From positions 42,233 through 106,232 of the forward strand of contig DIEX01000006.1 in assembly GCA_002418835.1 (NCBI GenBank): a stretch of 64,000 nucleotides of DNA, in the 5' to 3' direction. Of the stretch, positions 28,301-37,468 are shown in pieces (positions within the stretch are counted from its first letter, which is position 1; each line of letters begins with the position of its first letter). The notes beneath the pieces are model-generated. The model did not search any database. It saw only the letters and a program-made list of their open reading frames with translations, and was not told where the DNA came from. The position numbers and the translations under genes were made by a program. This stretch comes from Spirochaetia bacterium UBA5763 (GTDB lineage Bacteria > Spirochaetota > UBA4802 > UBA5550).

Positions 28301-30172
28301 TTACTCAGCAAGTGCGCCTGTGAATATAGCAGGTGTTGCTTTAATTGTTGCTGATTCGTTAAAAGTAATTGCCTTAACTCTTCCGCCGAATTTAGGAAGT
28401 TCTGTTCCAAGATAGAACTGTGAAGAGAGAACTTTTCCTGTATAATATGCAGCTTCATCATTATCAACAAGGAGTTTGTCCCTGTCAGCACCTTTAGCGT
28501 CACCAACAATGGCCTGCATTTTCGGCTGTGCGATTGTAAGTGTCCATACATGCATCCATGCTATACAAACCTGATACATTGCATCGAGGAAAGGAGTAGC
28601 ATGCGCAAATATGTTGAGGAATTTACCTGTAGCCATTAGGCCTTTGAAGAATTCGATAAGTTCATCAAGTTCTTTCAGTGCATCATTAAAAAGTCCGAGA
28701 TATTTATCATCAACAATCCCTTTAGCTTTTGCAACAGTGTCATCCATTCTTTTTCTGAGGGCTTTGTAGCTCTTCTGCTCTTTGTTCATGAGGATCTTTC
28801 TCATCATGAGGTCCATAGCCTGGATACCGTTTGTACCTTCCCATATGGCAAGGATTTTGGCATCGCTCATGTAACGAACTATCGGATAATCACGGCAGTA
28901 GCCGTATCCGCCGTATGCCTGCATTGCAGTAGAAGCGATTTCAAGACCTTTATCTGTACATCCTGCTTTACATATAGGAGTAAGTATTTCCACCAGAGCA
29001 TTTGCTTCTTTTTTATCATCATCATTGGCAGAACCCCTGATGATATCGAACTGGCTGTACATGAAAGATATAAGCGCTCTCTGACCTTCAAGGTGAGATT
29101 TCATCCAGAGGAGCATCCTTTTTACGTCAGGGTGATTAACGATGTTTACGCCCTGTGCATCAGGATTGAGCATCTGTGTAACATCAGCTCCCTGGATCCT
29201 GTTTTTTGTATAAGTAATTGCATGCATGTAAGCAGCAGATGCGTTTGCCTGTCCCATAAGAGCAGTACCCATACGGGCCATGTTCATCATTTTAAACATG
29301 ATCTTCATACCCTGACGCTCTTCGCCAAGGAGATATCCGATACAATTTCCGCTATCACCGAATGCAAGCTGTGATGTAGCCTGTCCGTGAATACCCATCT
29401 TGTGCTCAATACCTGTACATGTTACATCATTGAACGCGCCCATAGATCCGTCTTTGTTAACAAGGAATTTAGGAACGATGAATATTGATATACCTTTTGT
29501 ACCTTTGGGGTCACCTTCGATCCTTGCAAGAACCGGGTGAATCATATTTGAATAGTAGTCATTTTCTCCACCGGAGATGAATATTTTCTGGCCGGAGATT
29601 TTGTATGTTCCGTCAGGGAGTTTAACAGCTTTGGTTTTAAGAGCACCAACGTCAGAACCTGCATCAGGCTCTGTAAGACACATTGTTCCGCCCCATTCCC
29701 CTGTAAGGATTTTTGCGCCATACATTTCCCACTGCTCATGTGTGCCGTATTCTTCGATAAGTTCCATTGCACCGTGAGAGAGTCCGGGATACATGAAAAG
29801 TGAATAGTTTGCAGCTGTAATAAATTCCATGGAAGCCATTGCAACAGTGTATGGCATTCCCATACCGCCGATCTCAGGATTGTCATAAATACTTCCGAAA
29901 CCTGCTTCGAAATAAGCATCAAGTCCGGCTTTATAAGATGGTGGTAATGTAACAGCTTTTGACTGAGGATCCCATTTAGCAGGATTTTTATCTGCATCTT
30001 CTGCTGTTGGATAGAGTACGTCATAACTGATCTGCTCTGCGAGATCGATTGTTGCTTCAAATGTGTCGTGATCGAAATCCTGGTAGCACTCAAATTTCGT
30101 CAGTTTGTCAGCTTCGAGAAGTTCGAATAAGACAAATTTTACATCCCTTGTGTCAACTATAGGATTAAGCAT
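28301..30172 (-). CDS. Acyl-CoA dehydrogenase, long (about 620-residue) class
   Basis: 623 residues from the ATG at 30172, which is preceded by AAAGGGGGC. Flavin-dependent acyl-CoA oxidation in the cytoplasm. It has an N-terminal extra domain, then the central FAD/substrate motif CLTEPDAGSDVGALKT, a beta domain (KISGQKIFISGGEND), the helical domain with MARMGTALMGQA, and the base-bearing block AIWEGTNGIQAMDL, then a C-terminal acyl-CoA dehydrogenase extension. The length marks the FadE-like class rather than the 380-residue short-chain class. Monocistronic. It fits fatty-acid use together with the FadL-type porin. Confidence 0.9.
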   Translation of the reverse strand: MLNPIVDTRDVKFVLFELLEADKLTKFECYQDFDHDTFEATIDLAEQISYDVLYPTAEDADKNPAKWDPQSKAVTLPPSYKAGLDAYFEAGFGSIYDNPEIGGMGMPYTVAMASMEFITAANYSLFMYPGLSHGAMELIEEYGTHEQWEMYGAKILTGEWGGTMCLTEPDAGSDVGALKTKAVKLPDGTYKISGQKIFISGGENDYYSNMIHPVLARIEGDPKGTKGISIFIVPKFLVNKDGSMGAFNDVTCTGIEHKMGIHGQATSQLAFGDSGNCIGYLLGEERQGMKIMFKMMNMARMGTALMGQANASAAYMHAITYTKNRIQGADVTQMLNPDAQGVNIVNHPDVKRMLLWMKSHLEGQRALISFMYSQFDIIRGSANDDDKKEANALVEILTPICKAGCTDKGLEIASTAMQAYGGYGYCRDYPIVRYMSDAKILAIWEGTNGIQAMDLMMRKILMNKEQKSYKALRKRMDDTVAKAKGIVDDKYLGLFNDALKELDELIEFFKGLMATGKFLNIFAHATPFLDAMYQVCIAWMHVWTLTIAQPKMQAIVGDAKGADRDKLLVDNDEAAYYTGKVLSSQFYLGTELPKFGGRVKAITFNESATIKATPAIFTGALAE

Positions 30173-30560
30173 ATTTGCCCCCTTTTTTTTATTATTTAGC
30201 AAACAGAAGATTTCCCGAGATGAATGCTTAACCCGAAGAATGGCTGACATTCAGGGCTGGATATCCCGTTTACAAAGTTTCGCAAGGCTATTTTTAAAAT
30301 CAGAACCGATATGGCCGTAAAAACCGGCAAATTTATATAATACATCTATTTTCTTAAAAGATTGAAGTGTCAAGTCTTTTGTTTAAAAGAATAACATACG
30401 GACGGTTTTTGCACACATTGCTCTAAAAGCTTATTTTTTACGACAAAGTATACAACAAGTACAGTTTTAAATAAAAAACCACATTATCTATTGGATTAAA
30501 GCCCGATGTTGAATGAAGTGAAAAAGAAAATAATACGTAGTACTTAAATAATCATGCAAT
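30173..30560. other. Intergenic, no gene seen
   Basis: AT-rich upstream region of the acyl-CoA dehydrogenase gene; probably carries its promoter, but no convincing -35/-10 pair or operator was recognised. Confidence 0.5.
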
Positions 30561-30596
30561 TATACGGTTTTTTTCTGGCTTTAAAAAAACCGTATA
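30561..30596 (-). terminator. Terminator after the ferredoxin-domain gene
   Basis: Perfect 14-bp stem TATACGGTTTTTTT / AAAAAAACCGTATA (30561-30574 with 30583-30596), downstream of the gene ending at 30663. Confidence 0.75.
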
Positions 30597-30662
30597 AAAG
30601 AAATTGGGAAAAATTATATGCAACAAGTTTGATATTTTTTTTATAAAACAATAAAAATACCC

Positions 30663-31796
30663 CTATAGCCTCATTCCTGCAGCAAGTTTAAGTAAATTTG
30701 AAATCATTTTCATCCTGCCCGATTTTCTCATAAGTATAGAAAGATAAAGATGCTCGGTATTAATAGGAGGTTTTCTTTTCTCAGGCCTGCTGATCAGCTG
30801 TGCGGATTTTGCCGGACATTTTACAGCGCATACACCGCATCCTATACACCGGTCTTTATTTATGATTATCTTTTTACCTTTACGCGTAAGAGCATCCATT
30901 GGGCAGCGCTTTACACAAAGACCGCAGCCTGTGCATCTGTCTTCATCAATCCGGATTATATAATTTGTCGCGAAGAGTTCAGCAGGCTTTTCAAATTTTT
31001 TAGCGCTTGTGAGAACACCGCAGCAGCACCCGCAGCAGAGACAGATACAGATAGGCTGAAGAGAATTCGCAGGCTGAATAACAAGACCCCGGTCTTCAGC
31101 TTTATCAAGTATAGCAAGGGCCTCATCCTTTGATATGAGTCTGCTCCTCCCCCTGTCGAGATACCCCCCTTCACCGAACTGGATGCATATCTCGATATCA
31201 TCTGTGACCTTACAGGGATTACCCAGGATTGCCTCCCCCTGCTTGCATACACAGTTTGCCACATGGATAATCTGTTTTGTTTTACGGATAAATTCACGCA
31301 TATTGTCATAAGTATCAATCCTGTGTTCCGGCACAACAGCTTTCATGTGAGGAGACGTGCGGAGCTGCGGAATTGAAGCACGGAAAAACTCATCCATGAA
31401 TGCTTCATCGTAATAAGCGTGGAGCATCTCCATAAGCTCAACTGTAAGGCCGTCAACCTGGAACTCGAACATGCCGAGGGCAAGCATGGCGCTGCCGTAT
31501 TTATACGGAGCCCTGTCGGATCTCCTGATGCACCCCTTCATAAAGAGATCATCAAGCGTGCCCTTCAGATCATGCAAATTATACGACACGCCATATTTCC
31601 GCTTATATCTCCATGCGATACGCCGGGGTGACGAACAGGTCAGGCTGAGGCAGAGAGATATACGGGCCTCCTCCTCTGTGAAAAAATATTTAAGTATATT
31701 TAATTCAATACCGGATTCCGTTGCCGGGTACCCGACCGGATATTTATCAAGATGAAGCTGAAGTTCACGGTAAAGATCTGAGGTGTTCTGCATCAA
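30663..31796 (-). CDS. Dicluster 4Fe-4S ferredoxin-domain protein
   Basis: 377 residues. The C-terminal part has two complete 4Fe-4S motifs, CTGCGLCVKRCP and CIGCGVCAVKCP, and upstream of them a dense cysteine block CICLCCGCCCG at about residue 250. The N-terminal half resembles a winged-helix domain (SPRRIAWRYKRKYGVSYNLHDLKGTL is the core; family not named). It probably carries electrons or senses redox state. Cytoplasmic, with no signal peptide. Monocistronic. Confidence 0.75.
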   Translation of the reverse strand: MMQNTSDLYRELQLHLDKYPVGYPATESGIELNILKYFFTEEEARISLCLSLTCSSPRRIAWRYKRKYGVSYNLHDLKGTLDDLFMKGCIRRSDRAPYKYGSAMLALGMFEFQVDGLTVELMEMLHAYYDEAFMDEFFRASIPQLRTSPHMKAVVPEHRIDTYDNMREFIRKTKQIIHVANCVCKQGEAILGNPCKVTDDIEICIQFGEGGYLDRGRSRLISKDEALAILDKAEDRGLVIQPANSLQPICICLCCGCCCGVLTSAKKFEKPAELFATNYIIRIDEDRCTGCGLCVKRCPMDALTRKGKKIIINKDRCIGCGVCAVKCPAKSAQLISRPEKRKPPINTEHLYLSILMRKSGRMKMISNLLKLAAGMRL

Positions 31797-31912
31797 TTCT
31801 TCCTTAAATTATTATACATGGACATTTAAAAAGAATAACACTTTTATGTATATAAAAAATCTTGACTCAAAACGGTTGTTACACCTTCTTTATTTAAAAT
31901 TTTGAGGTTAAT

Positions 31913-32533
31913 ATGAACGAAAGGAACACGCGGATAATACAAATATTAATATTCACTTCTGTGATGATATGGTCAGTGATAAAACCTTATGATATGGCCA
32001 CATGGTTTATGGAAGCGCTCCCTGCTCTTGCCGCATTCGCGGTACTTGTTTATACATATAAAAAATTCAGGCTCACCGAGATAACATACTGGTTTATCCT
32101 TGTTCACTGCATTATCCTTTTTGCAGGAGCTCACTACACTTATGCCAGGGTTCCGCTCTTCGACTGGATTAAAGATGCTTTTGAGCTTTCACGAAACAAC
32201 TACGATAAACTGGGCCATTTAGCGCAGGGGTTTATACCTGCAATGGTGATACGGGAAATTCTTATCCGCACTTCACCTCTCCGGACAGGGAAGTGGCTCT
32301 TCTTTATTGTCTCTTCAATAGCTCTTGCTGTAAGCGCGTTATATGAGATCATTGAGTGGTGGACCGCAGTTTTCTACGGAGACGGCTCAATCGAATTCCT
32401 GGGGCTTCAGGGCTACATATGGGATGCCCAGTCTGATATGTTTCTGGCTTTAATCGGATCAATTATATCACAGATCATTTTCATGAAACAAATAGACGCA
32501 CACTCATACAGCTCTGAAGGAATTATTGATTAA
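31913..32533 (+). CDS. DUF2238/YjdF-like membrane protein
   Basis: 206 residues with five to six membrane helices. Conserved polar motifs of the family lie between helices: HYTYARVP, NNYDKLGHLAQGF, YEIIEWW and YIWDAQSDMFLALIGS. Function unknown for the family. GAGG precedes the ATG. sixA follows 36 bases downstream in the same direction. Confidence 0.8.
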   Translation: MNERNTRIIQILIFTSVMIWSVIKPYDMATWFMEALPALAAFAVLVYTYKKFRLTEITYWFILVHCIILFAGAHYTYARVPLFDWIKDAFELSRNNYDKLGHLAQGFIPAMVIREILIRTSPLRTGKWLFFIVSSIALAVSALYEIIEWWTAVFYGDGSIEFLGLQGYIWDAQSDMFLALIGSIISQIIFMKQIDAHSYSSEGIID

Positions 32534-32569
32534 ACAGAATGTTTTATTATCTTAAAACTGAGGCTAAGG

Positions 32570-33079
32570 ATGAAAACACTATACCTTTTCAGGCATGGAG
32601 ATGCCAAACCGGTTGAGGATTCAGATTATAACAGGGGACTTACAGAGGAAGGAATTAAATATACTGCACTCATGGCTGATTACCTCAAAACAGAAGGTGT
32701 TGTTATTGACATGATAATCAGCAGCGGTGCTCCACGCGCCATGGCCACAGCGGAGTTAATTGCTGAATCTGTCTCCTACCCTGTTAATAATATAGAAGCA
32801 GATGACATTATTTACGACGCAAAAATTGGAGATGAACTGCTTCCCCTGATTCATAAAACTTCTGAACATGTTCTTTCTCTGATGATTGTTGGCCATAATC
32901 CTGTACTGAGCGATCTCGCATCTTCACTGGTCGATCACGGCAGAAAAATTGATATGAGTAAATCATCTATTATTAAGATAGATTTTGATTCAGTGCCCTG
33001 GAAAGATGTAAATCATGGAAAAGGGATTTTTGTTTTTTACAAAAAACCTGTCAGCGGGGGGATTAAAACTGTAATGTAA
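32570..33079 (+). CDS. sixA: Phosphohistidine phosphatase SixA
   Basis: 169-residue histidine-phosphatase-superfamily protein: the catalytic RHG motif is at the N-terminus (LYLFRHGDAKP), a second arginine lies in SSGAPRAMATAE, and the second catalytic histidine in LMIVGHNPVLSDLA. Size and start match SixA, which dephosphorylates phosphohistidine proteins. Probably cotranscribed with the YjdF-like gene. Confidence 0.85.
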   Translation: MKTLYLFRHGDAKPVEDSDYNRGLTEEGIKYTALMADYLKTEGVVIDMIISSGAPRAMATAELIAESVSYPVNNIEADDIIYDAKIGDELLPLIHKTSEHVLSLMIVGHNPVLSDLASSLVDHGRKIDMSKSSIIKIDFDSVPWKDVNHGKGIFVFYKKPVSGGIKTVM

Positions 33080-33157
33080 CCTCCCTCTGTTTATTCCACG
33101 GGAAGATTACATTTTCCTTGACAGTTGCGCGCTGCAATAATAGAGAAGAGAAAACCT

Positions 33158-33230
33158 GCCAACATAGCTCAGACGGTAGAGCAGCTCACTCGTAATGAGC
33201 AGGTCGCCTGTTCGATTCAGGTTGTTGGCT
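33158..33230 (+). tRNA. tRNA-Thr (anticodon CGT)
   Basis: A 73-base cloverleaf can be drawn: acceptor GCCAACA / TGTTGGC, D arm GCTC...GAGC, anticodon stem GCTCA / TGAGC with loop CTCGTAA (anticodon CGT, reads ACG), T arm GCCTG / CAGGT with loop TTCGATT, and discriminator base T. The CCA end is not encoded. It marks the junction between core genes and the accessory region, a typical integration site. Confidence 0.93.
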
Positions 33231-33233
33231 AAT

Positions 33234-33260
33234 AAGCCCTGATTTATTCAGGGCTTTATT
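33234..33260 (+). terminator. tRNA-Thr terminator
   Basis: Stem AAGCCCTGA / TCAGGGCTT (33234-33242 with 33248-33256) followed by TATT, directly after the tRNA. Confidence 0.8.
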
Positions 33261-33431
33261 TATTATAAAATAAAACATCTTCATCTGCTTATGTACTGCA
33301 TGGGGCCTGCGGTATCAACAGCGTTATATTTCTATTTAATCAGGATTATTGACAAAAATTCTGCATAGCATTCTTGATACCGGTGTTTATTTTCGGTATC
33401 TATTATATTATACAACAACCGGGAAGGAAGA

Positions 33432-33770
33432 ATGAAAGCAGGTGATAGAATATACTGGACTAGGCAGAGGGAGAAAGCGCTCCTGAAGTTAGGGAAGAAA
33501 GCTGATAGAGGAGCAAAGCATCTTGACTGGCAGTATGCAGTGGATATGTGCCCGAAAGAGGCAGAGATACTTAAAGACCGCAGTATAGAACAGATAAGAA
33601 AAATATATTCCCGCATTGTTAAATCAAGTCAGGGTTTATGTGTTAATGCCGGATGTGATCTCGCTACACTTGACGGCCACAGATATTGCGAAAAACACCG
33701 CAGGGAACAGGCTGAAAGGTCATTAGAGTACTGGAATGAAATAGGTAAAGAGAAGAGAAAAAAACGGTAA
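33432..33770 (+). CDS. Small basic protein with Cys/His zinc-binding motif
   Basis: 112 residues, basic, with a GGAAGGAAG ribosome site. The C-terminal half has CVNAGC ... YCEKHRREQ, a C4-C-H type zinc site seen in small phage and HNH-associated proteins. The N-terminus is WTRQREKALLKLGKKADRG. No named family. First gene after tRNA-Thr, so possibly left by an integrated element. Confidence 0.5.
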   Translation: MKAGDRIYWTRQREKALLKLGKKADRGAKHLDWQYAVDMCPKEAEILKDRSIEQIRKIYSRIVKSSQGLCVNAGCDLATLDGHRYCEKHRREQAERSLEYWNEIGKEKRKKR

Positions 33771-33824
33771 CCGGTATAATCTCATCCCGGACAGCCGGGA
33801 ACTTAAGCTTTTCACGAAATAATT

Positions 33825-33985
33825 AGGGCCTCGTCATTCCGGCCGTAGTGACAACGAAGTGCCGGAATCTCATATAATAGCACTATGGGATTAACTTCCA
33901 GTTCTTCCTGCGGTCGCCCACAGCCTGCGCGGGAATGACGGGAAGAGAACTAATTCAATCGTTAACCGCTATAAGTTTTTCAAAT
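33825..33985. repeat. Palindromic MITE-like repeat, copy B
   Basis: Bounded by CGTCATTCCGGCC on the left and GGGAATGACGGG on the right, with a right flank AATTCAATCGTTAACCGCTATAA that is nearly identical to the right flank of copy C. It contains CTTCCTGCGGTCGCCCACAG, which recurs inside the DUF2442 gene at 60.1 kb. Confidence 0.65.
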
Positions 33986-34069
33986 ACCTGTTTTTCAGTT
34001 CCAGGTACGCCGGGGTGGTTTGCTATTAAGGTCTGGTATAGGTTCCCATGAATTATTCCCAATCACAAT

Positions 34070-34355
34070 TCAAAGCTTCAGTATTTGTATAAAAACATTA
34101 TCCAGATAATCTGCAGACGGTTTATCCTTAGGATTATAGTCTGAAGATTTTTTTTCGAAATAATCAAGCTTGCTTTCTATAAAACTGTTTATACAATTTA
34201 TCTTCATATCAAGCCCCATTTCCACACCTGACCTTTTTCTTTCAAGAAGCCTGGATATCTCATCCCGCACCTGGTCTTCCATATCCGCGTCATACATCAA
34301 TTTTTCAAATTCCATTGGAGGTGTTGCGTTATATTTATCAATCCACATGCACGCA
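34070..34355 (-). pseudogene. C-terminal fragment of an RlaP-like nucleotidyltransferase
   Basis: 92 codons beginning with MWIDKYNATPPMEFEKLMYD, which looks like the C-terminal segment of predicted nucleotidyltransferases of the RlaP/YcgL type (W-I-x ... PPMEF ... R.L..RK). The frame stays open upstream (IFAC before the Met) almost to the stop codon of the Fic gene, so the missing N-terminal ~170 residues were probably removed when fic arrived. The catalytic GSxxxG...DxD part is absent. The family assignment is from memory. Confidence 0.5.
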
Positions 34356-34359
34356 AAGA

Positions 34360-35367
34360 TTATTTTTTCCCTGCTATAACAGACTTACCTTTTCCGGTAA
34401 TTCTGTATTTCTGGAGGCGGCTGTTAGGTTTATCAGGGACTGTCATCTCAATAATCCCGGCTTCAACTGAAGGTTTGATATACCGTTCACGGAAATGCTT
34501 TTCATCTTTTAAACCGAGTTTCTGCTGGATTTCCTTTCGTGTCATCTCTCCTTTAATTATCAGAAGCATTTTTTTAACTTCGGGGGTGACATAAGGGGTG
34601 ACTTCGGGGGTAGACATTCCCCTAACCGCTTCAGTTATCATCCTGAGCATAAATTCGATAAAGAATGTTGAATCAGAATTCTTTGTACTTTCTTTTATCG
34701 CGTTGTAATACTCACCCTGATATTTATAAACAATGTTTTCCACAGGGACATTTACAAAAACCGGGTTCCATTTATATAAAATCAGGGTTTGCCATAATCT
34801 TCCAATCCGCCCGTTACCGTCATCAAATGGATGAATAAACTCAAACTCGTAATGAAACACTGCTCCTGCTATAAGCGGGTGATGCTCAGTTTTTTTTAAC
34901 CATAAAAGAAGGTCTTTCATAAGAATCGGTACCCGGCCGGCAGGAGGAGCAAGGTGAACAAGCCTCTCTCCGGCCACAACTCCGACACCGCCTTTACGAT
35001 AAATGCCCGGTTTATCAAGCAAACCGTCCATAAGAATACCATGAGCTGTAAGTAAATCATCTTCTAAGTACGGCTGCCATTTATCGATGTAATCATAAGC
35101 CCGAATAGCGTTTTGAACTTCCCGGATTTCACGGACAGGAGCTGTAACCTTTTTCCCTTCGAGGATTGCTGTAATCTGCTCTTCACTGAGGGTATTCCCC
35201 TCTATTGCCAGAGAACCTTTAATTGTCTTTATGCGATTGACTTTCCTCAGACGCAGGTTATCTGCTGAATCTGTGAAAACTGATATGCGTCCTATCATTT
35301 CAGATATCTCCGAGATAAGAGATATTACCGCAGGTGTTATTGTAAATGGCGGTATATATTCAGGCAT
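34360..35367 (-). CDS. Fic-domain protein with C-terminal winged helix
   Basis: 335 residues. The catalytic motif HPFDDGNGRIGR (179-190) is complete, so AMP- or other nucleotide transfer is possible. An N-terminal inhibitory-helix motif SLAIEGN (52-58; S/T-xxx-E-G/N) makes it a self-inhibited class II Fic protein. The C-terminus (about 265-330) is a winged-helix domain (MTRKEIQQKLGLKDEKHF). A second Fic gene of very similar sequence lies at 50.4-51.15 kb. Its 3' end abuts the RlaP-like fragment. Confidence 0.85.
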   Translation of the reverse strand: MPEYIPPFTITPAVISLISEISEMIGRISVFTDSADNLRLRKVNRIKTIKGSLAIEGNTLSEEQITAILEGKKVTAPVREIREVQNAIRAYDYIDKWQPYLEDDLLTAHGILMDGLLDKPGIYRKGGVGVVAGERLVHLAPPAGRVPILMKDLLLWLKKTEHHPLIAGAVFHYEFEFIHPFDDGNGRIGRLWQTLILYKWNPVFVNVPVENIVYKYQGEYYNAIKESTKNSDSTFFIEFMLRMITEAVRGMSTPEVTPYVTPEVKKMLLIIKGEMTRKEIQQKLGLKDEKHFRERYIKPSVEAGIIEMTVPDKPNSRLQKYRITGKGKSVIAGKK

Positions 35368-35444
35368 ACCAGGTCATCCTCCGGATTTTATATTTTTGAT
35401 TTTTACTCTCACACAGCTCCGGGAAGCTATTCTAAAATATTGCA

Positions 35445-35912
35445 TCAAGTAATGATTCGGTCAAGTATCTTTATATCATGATGTTCCGCTTCATAAATCT
35501 TCGCGTAAGATAAGAGCTGGTACATATCACCCTGGGAGTTGAACTGTCTGAATGGCGAGTCCTTAACTGTGCGGAGCACGCGGAGGAATAGTCTCCGTGT
35601 ATCAGGTACACTCTCCTCCCCTTCGCTTTTCTCTCTATGGATTTTGGGGAGTATCTCAACTACAAGGCCCGAATCTGTCTGGATTACTCCAACGTAGTTT
35701 TTTGCCTGGAGGCAGCGCCCCACACCCTTTTTATGTGTAAGAGAGAAGAATCCGCTACCTTCACTTGCTTCATCACCGGAATTGCGGAGTACGAAGTCCT
35801 CAAGGTTATTGTAATCATGCTTTTTTATGTAGAGGATACCACCGGCTTCACGCTCGGAATCATCAGAGGCAATAAGGCCGTATTCGCGGATTGTATGGTG
35901 CATTTTAATCAT
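35445..35912 (-). pseudogene. mcrC: mcrC remnant with internal deletion
   Basis: 155 residues. The first ~125 match the N-terminus of McrC-type restriction subunits: NYVGVIQTDSGLVVEILPKI, then RRLFLRVLRTVKDSPFRQFN. It then jumps directly to GDMYQLLSYAKIYEA, which in full-length McrC belongs near the C-terminal PD-(D/E)XK nuclease. The ~200 residues between, including the nuclease core, are missing. It should be inactive. A matching mcrB tail lies at 37.5 kb. Confidence 0.65.
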
Positions 35913-35958
35913 ACAGATATTATATAAGCATTATGCATCATAAGTGTAATCTGTTCTT

Positions 35959-36288
35959 TCAGGCTGATTTCTGCCATAAGACTACTCCATCCCTGTTCAC
36001 ATTAATAAATAATGGATTGTATTTAAAGTTATCAAAATTATCTTCTTTAACCGGAATAATGGAAAACACTGCGCCATAATTGATGAGCATTTTCGCAGAG
36101 AACTCGTCAATGGCATCAGTAATTTGAGTATCTATATCATCAACAATCAGAATACAATCGATATCAGATTCTGCTGTATTGTCACCGCGTGCCACTGAAC
36201 CATATAATAATACTTTTTTTATCCTTTCCCCAAGGGATGATATAATTGATTCATTCATTCCCTGTATTATTATTTCATTTGAAATCAT
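35959..36288 (-). CDS. MNT-type nucleotidyltransferase (orphan antitoxin fold)
   Basis: 109 residues. The minimal nucleotidyltransferase motif is intact: YGSVARGDNTAESDIDCILIV (GS then DxD). Such proteins are usually the antitoxin of a HEPN toxin, AMPylating it. No HEPN gene lies next to it, so the partner is lost or elsewhere. It sits between the mcrC remnant and a VapB-like gene. Confidence 0.72.
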   Translation of the reverse strand: MISNEIIIQGMNESIISSLGERIKKVLLYGSVARGDNTAESDIDCILIVDDIDTQITDAIDEFSAKMLINYGAVFSIIPVKEDNFDNFKYNPLFINVNRDGVVLWQKSA

Positions 36289-36381
36289 TTAAACCGCCTT
36301 TACTATATTGTATGTTTTTCAGTTGATAGATTTTTATATCTCATAAAATTCAGTTATCACCTTATTTGAAATATATTTCAA

Positions 36382-36612
36382 TCAGTGTTCAAGCTCCTTA
36401 TCTATCTGCTTCTGTTTTAAATATGCTTTTGTATTAAACCTGCTCCCTTTTAAAGAACCGCATGCTTTTCCGATTATTGATTTTGATGAAGTTTTCTGCT
36501 CTGCCTGAAATACCAATATAATTTCAACAGACCCCTCCGGAATAATTGAAGGTACATCTATTGAAATTTTCCTGTTTTTCGATACACTTGCTGATAATTT
36601 ATACGCGTTCAT
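36382..36612 (-). CDS. VapB-like antitoxin (no toxin adjacent)
   Basis: 76 residues from the ATG at 36612 (GAGG upstream). An N-terminal beta segment (YKLSASVSKNRKISIDVP ... SVEIILVFQ) precedes a C-terminal tail GSLKGSRFNTKAYLKQKQID, the pattern of antitoxins whose tail inhibits PIN/VapC ribonucleases. No PIN gene follows: next downstream is the MNT gene. It begins 17 bases after the stop of another MNT gene. Confidence 0.5.
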   Translation of the reverse strand: MNAYKLSASVSKNRKISIDVPSIIPEGSVEIILVFQAEQKTSSKSIIGKACGSLKGSRFNTKAYLKQKQIDKELEH

Positions 36613-36629
36613 TCTGTTCGCCTCACGCA

Positions 36630-36947
36630 TTACATTACCTTTACACCCTCTTTCTTTACTATCTCAATAAGAGGTGAGCCTGTATCTGTGTTAAAACGCC
36701 TGCTCCCCACTGCCACAGGTTCAATCCGTGGATCAACCTTTACTGTATAAATCCATGGACGTGATAAGATCGAATCATCATCCGTATCAAATATATCTGA
36801 TACAAGCATTACATCTATATCACTATCAGTGCTATTTTCGCCACGGGCGCAGCTCCCGTATATATATGCCTGTTTTATTTCCAATCCAGTATCATTTAAT
36901 ACGTTTATATATTTTTTAACTACTGATTCAATTTCTGCTTTAACCAT
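36630..36947 (-). CDS. MNT-type nucleotidyltransferase
   Basis: About 105 residues from the ATG at 36947. Motif YGSCARGENSTDSDIDVMLVS is complete. It starts 4 bases after the hicB stop, so it is translated with hicB; an apparent longer N-terminus would overlap hicB and is rejected. No HEPN partner is present. Confidence 0.72.
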   Translation of the reverse strand: MVKAEIESVVKKYINVLNDTGLEIKQAYIYGSCARGENSTDSDIDVMLVSDIFDTDDDSILSRPWIYTVKVDPRIEPVAVGSRRFNTDTGSPLIEIVKKEGVKVM

Positions 36948-36951
36948 ACAA

Positions 36952-37164
36952 TCAGTTAAATACCATAATCTCGCTTTCAACAACTGAAGGAGGAATACTC
37001 TGATTATCCTTCTCCATCCCTTCAATATGAAATTTTATTGCTTCATAGATCAGTTCTTCTGTCTCTTCTTTTGTATCACCAAAAGCAACACATCCGGGGA
37101 GATCCGGTAAATATGCGCTGTATCCATCCTCTGATTTTTCAAATAGTACAACATATTTTCTCAT
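36952..37164 (-). CDS. hicB: HicB-family antitoxin
   Basis: 70 residues with the HicB partial RNase H-like fold: YVVLFEKSEDGYSAYLPDLPGCVAFGDTKEE, ending without a DNA-binding tail. The ATG overlaps the hicA stop by ATGA, the standard hicAB arrangement. hicA upstream is broken, so this antitoxin has no local active toxin. Confidence 0.85.
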   Translation of the reverse strand: MRKYVVLFEKSEDGYSAYLPDLPGCVAFGDTKEETEELIYEAIKFHIEGMEKDNQSIPPSVVESEIMVFN

Positions 37165-37369
37165 AAATCGTCCTCGCTTAACTGTGCCTGTTTAATGATA
37201 CTTTTTAAAGTTAATACCGGTACATCTTTTGAAAGTTTATGACAGGATATAGTTACAAGTCCCTTTTTTCAGGATGTTTATACTGTCTGTGACTTCCGCT
37301 CTATCTGTCAAGATACCAGCCGTCTTTCTCAATAATCCGGATGATATCTGATACTTTGTAAGTTTTCAT
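37161..37369 (-). pseudogene. hicA: hicA toxin pseudogene
   Basis: Translation starts MKTYKVSDIIRIIEKDGWYL, the HicA dsRBD-like start, then hits an in-frame TAG. The reading continues GSHRQYKHPEK with the catalytic histidine context. A single-base loss in the A run (before GGGACTTG) then shifts the frame; the shifted frame reads KKGLVTISCHKLSKDVPVL and runs to the normal end, overlapping hicB. One nonsense and one frameshift mutation in a 70-codon gene make it non-functional. Confidence 0.88.
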
Positions 37370-37468
37370 CAATCTTATCCTGTTAAATCATTATAGTTTA
37401 CAGGAATTACTACCTGTTTATACTATAACGATTCCATTAACAAAAGATTAAAAAAAAATTCATGCTTA

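Noticed and set aside
36948..37025. Longer N-terminus for the MNT gene at 36630
   Set aside because: It would overlap hicB in another frame; the ATG at 36947, directly after the hicB stop, gives the normal MNT length.
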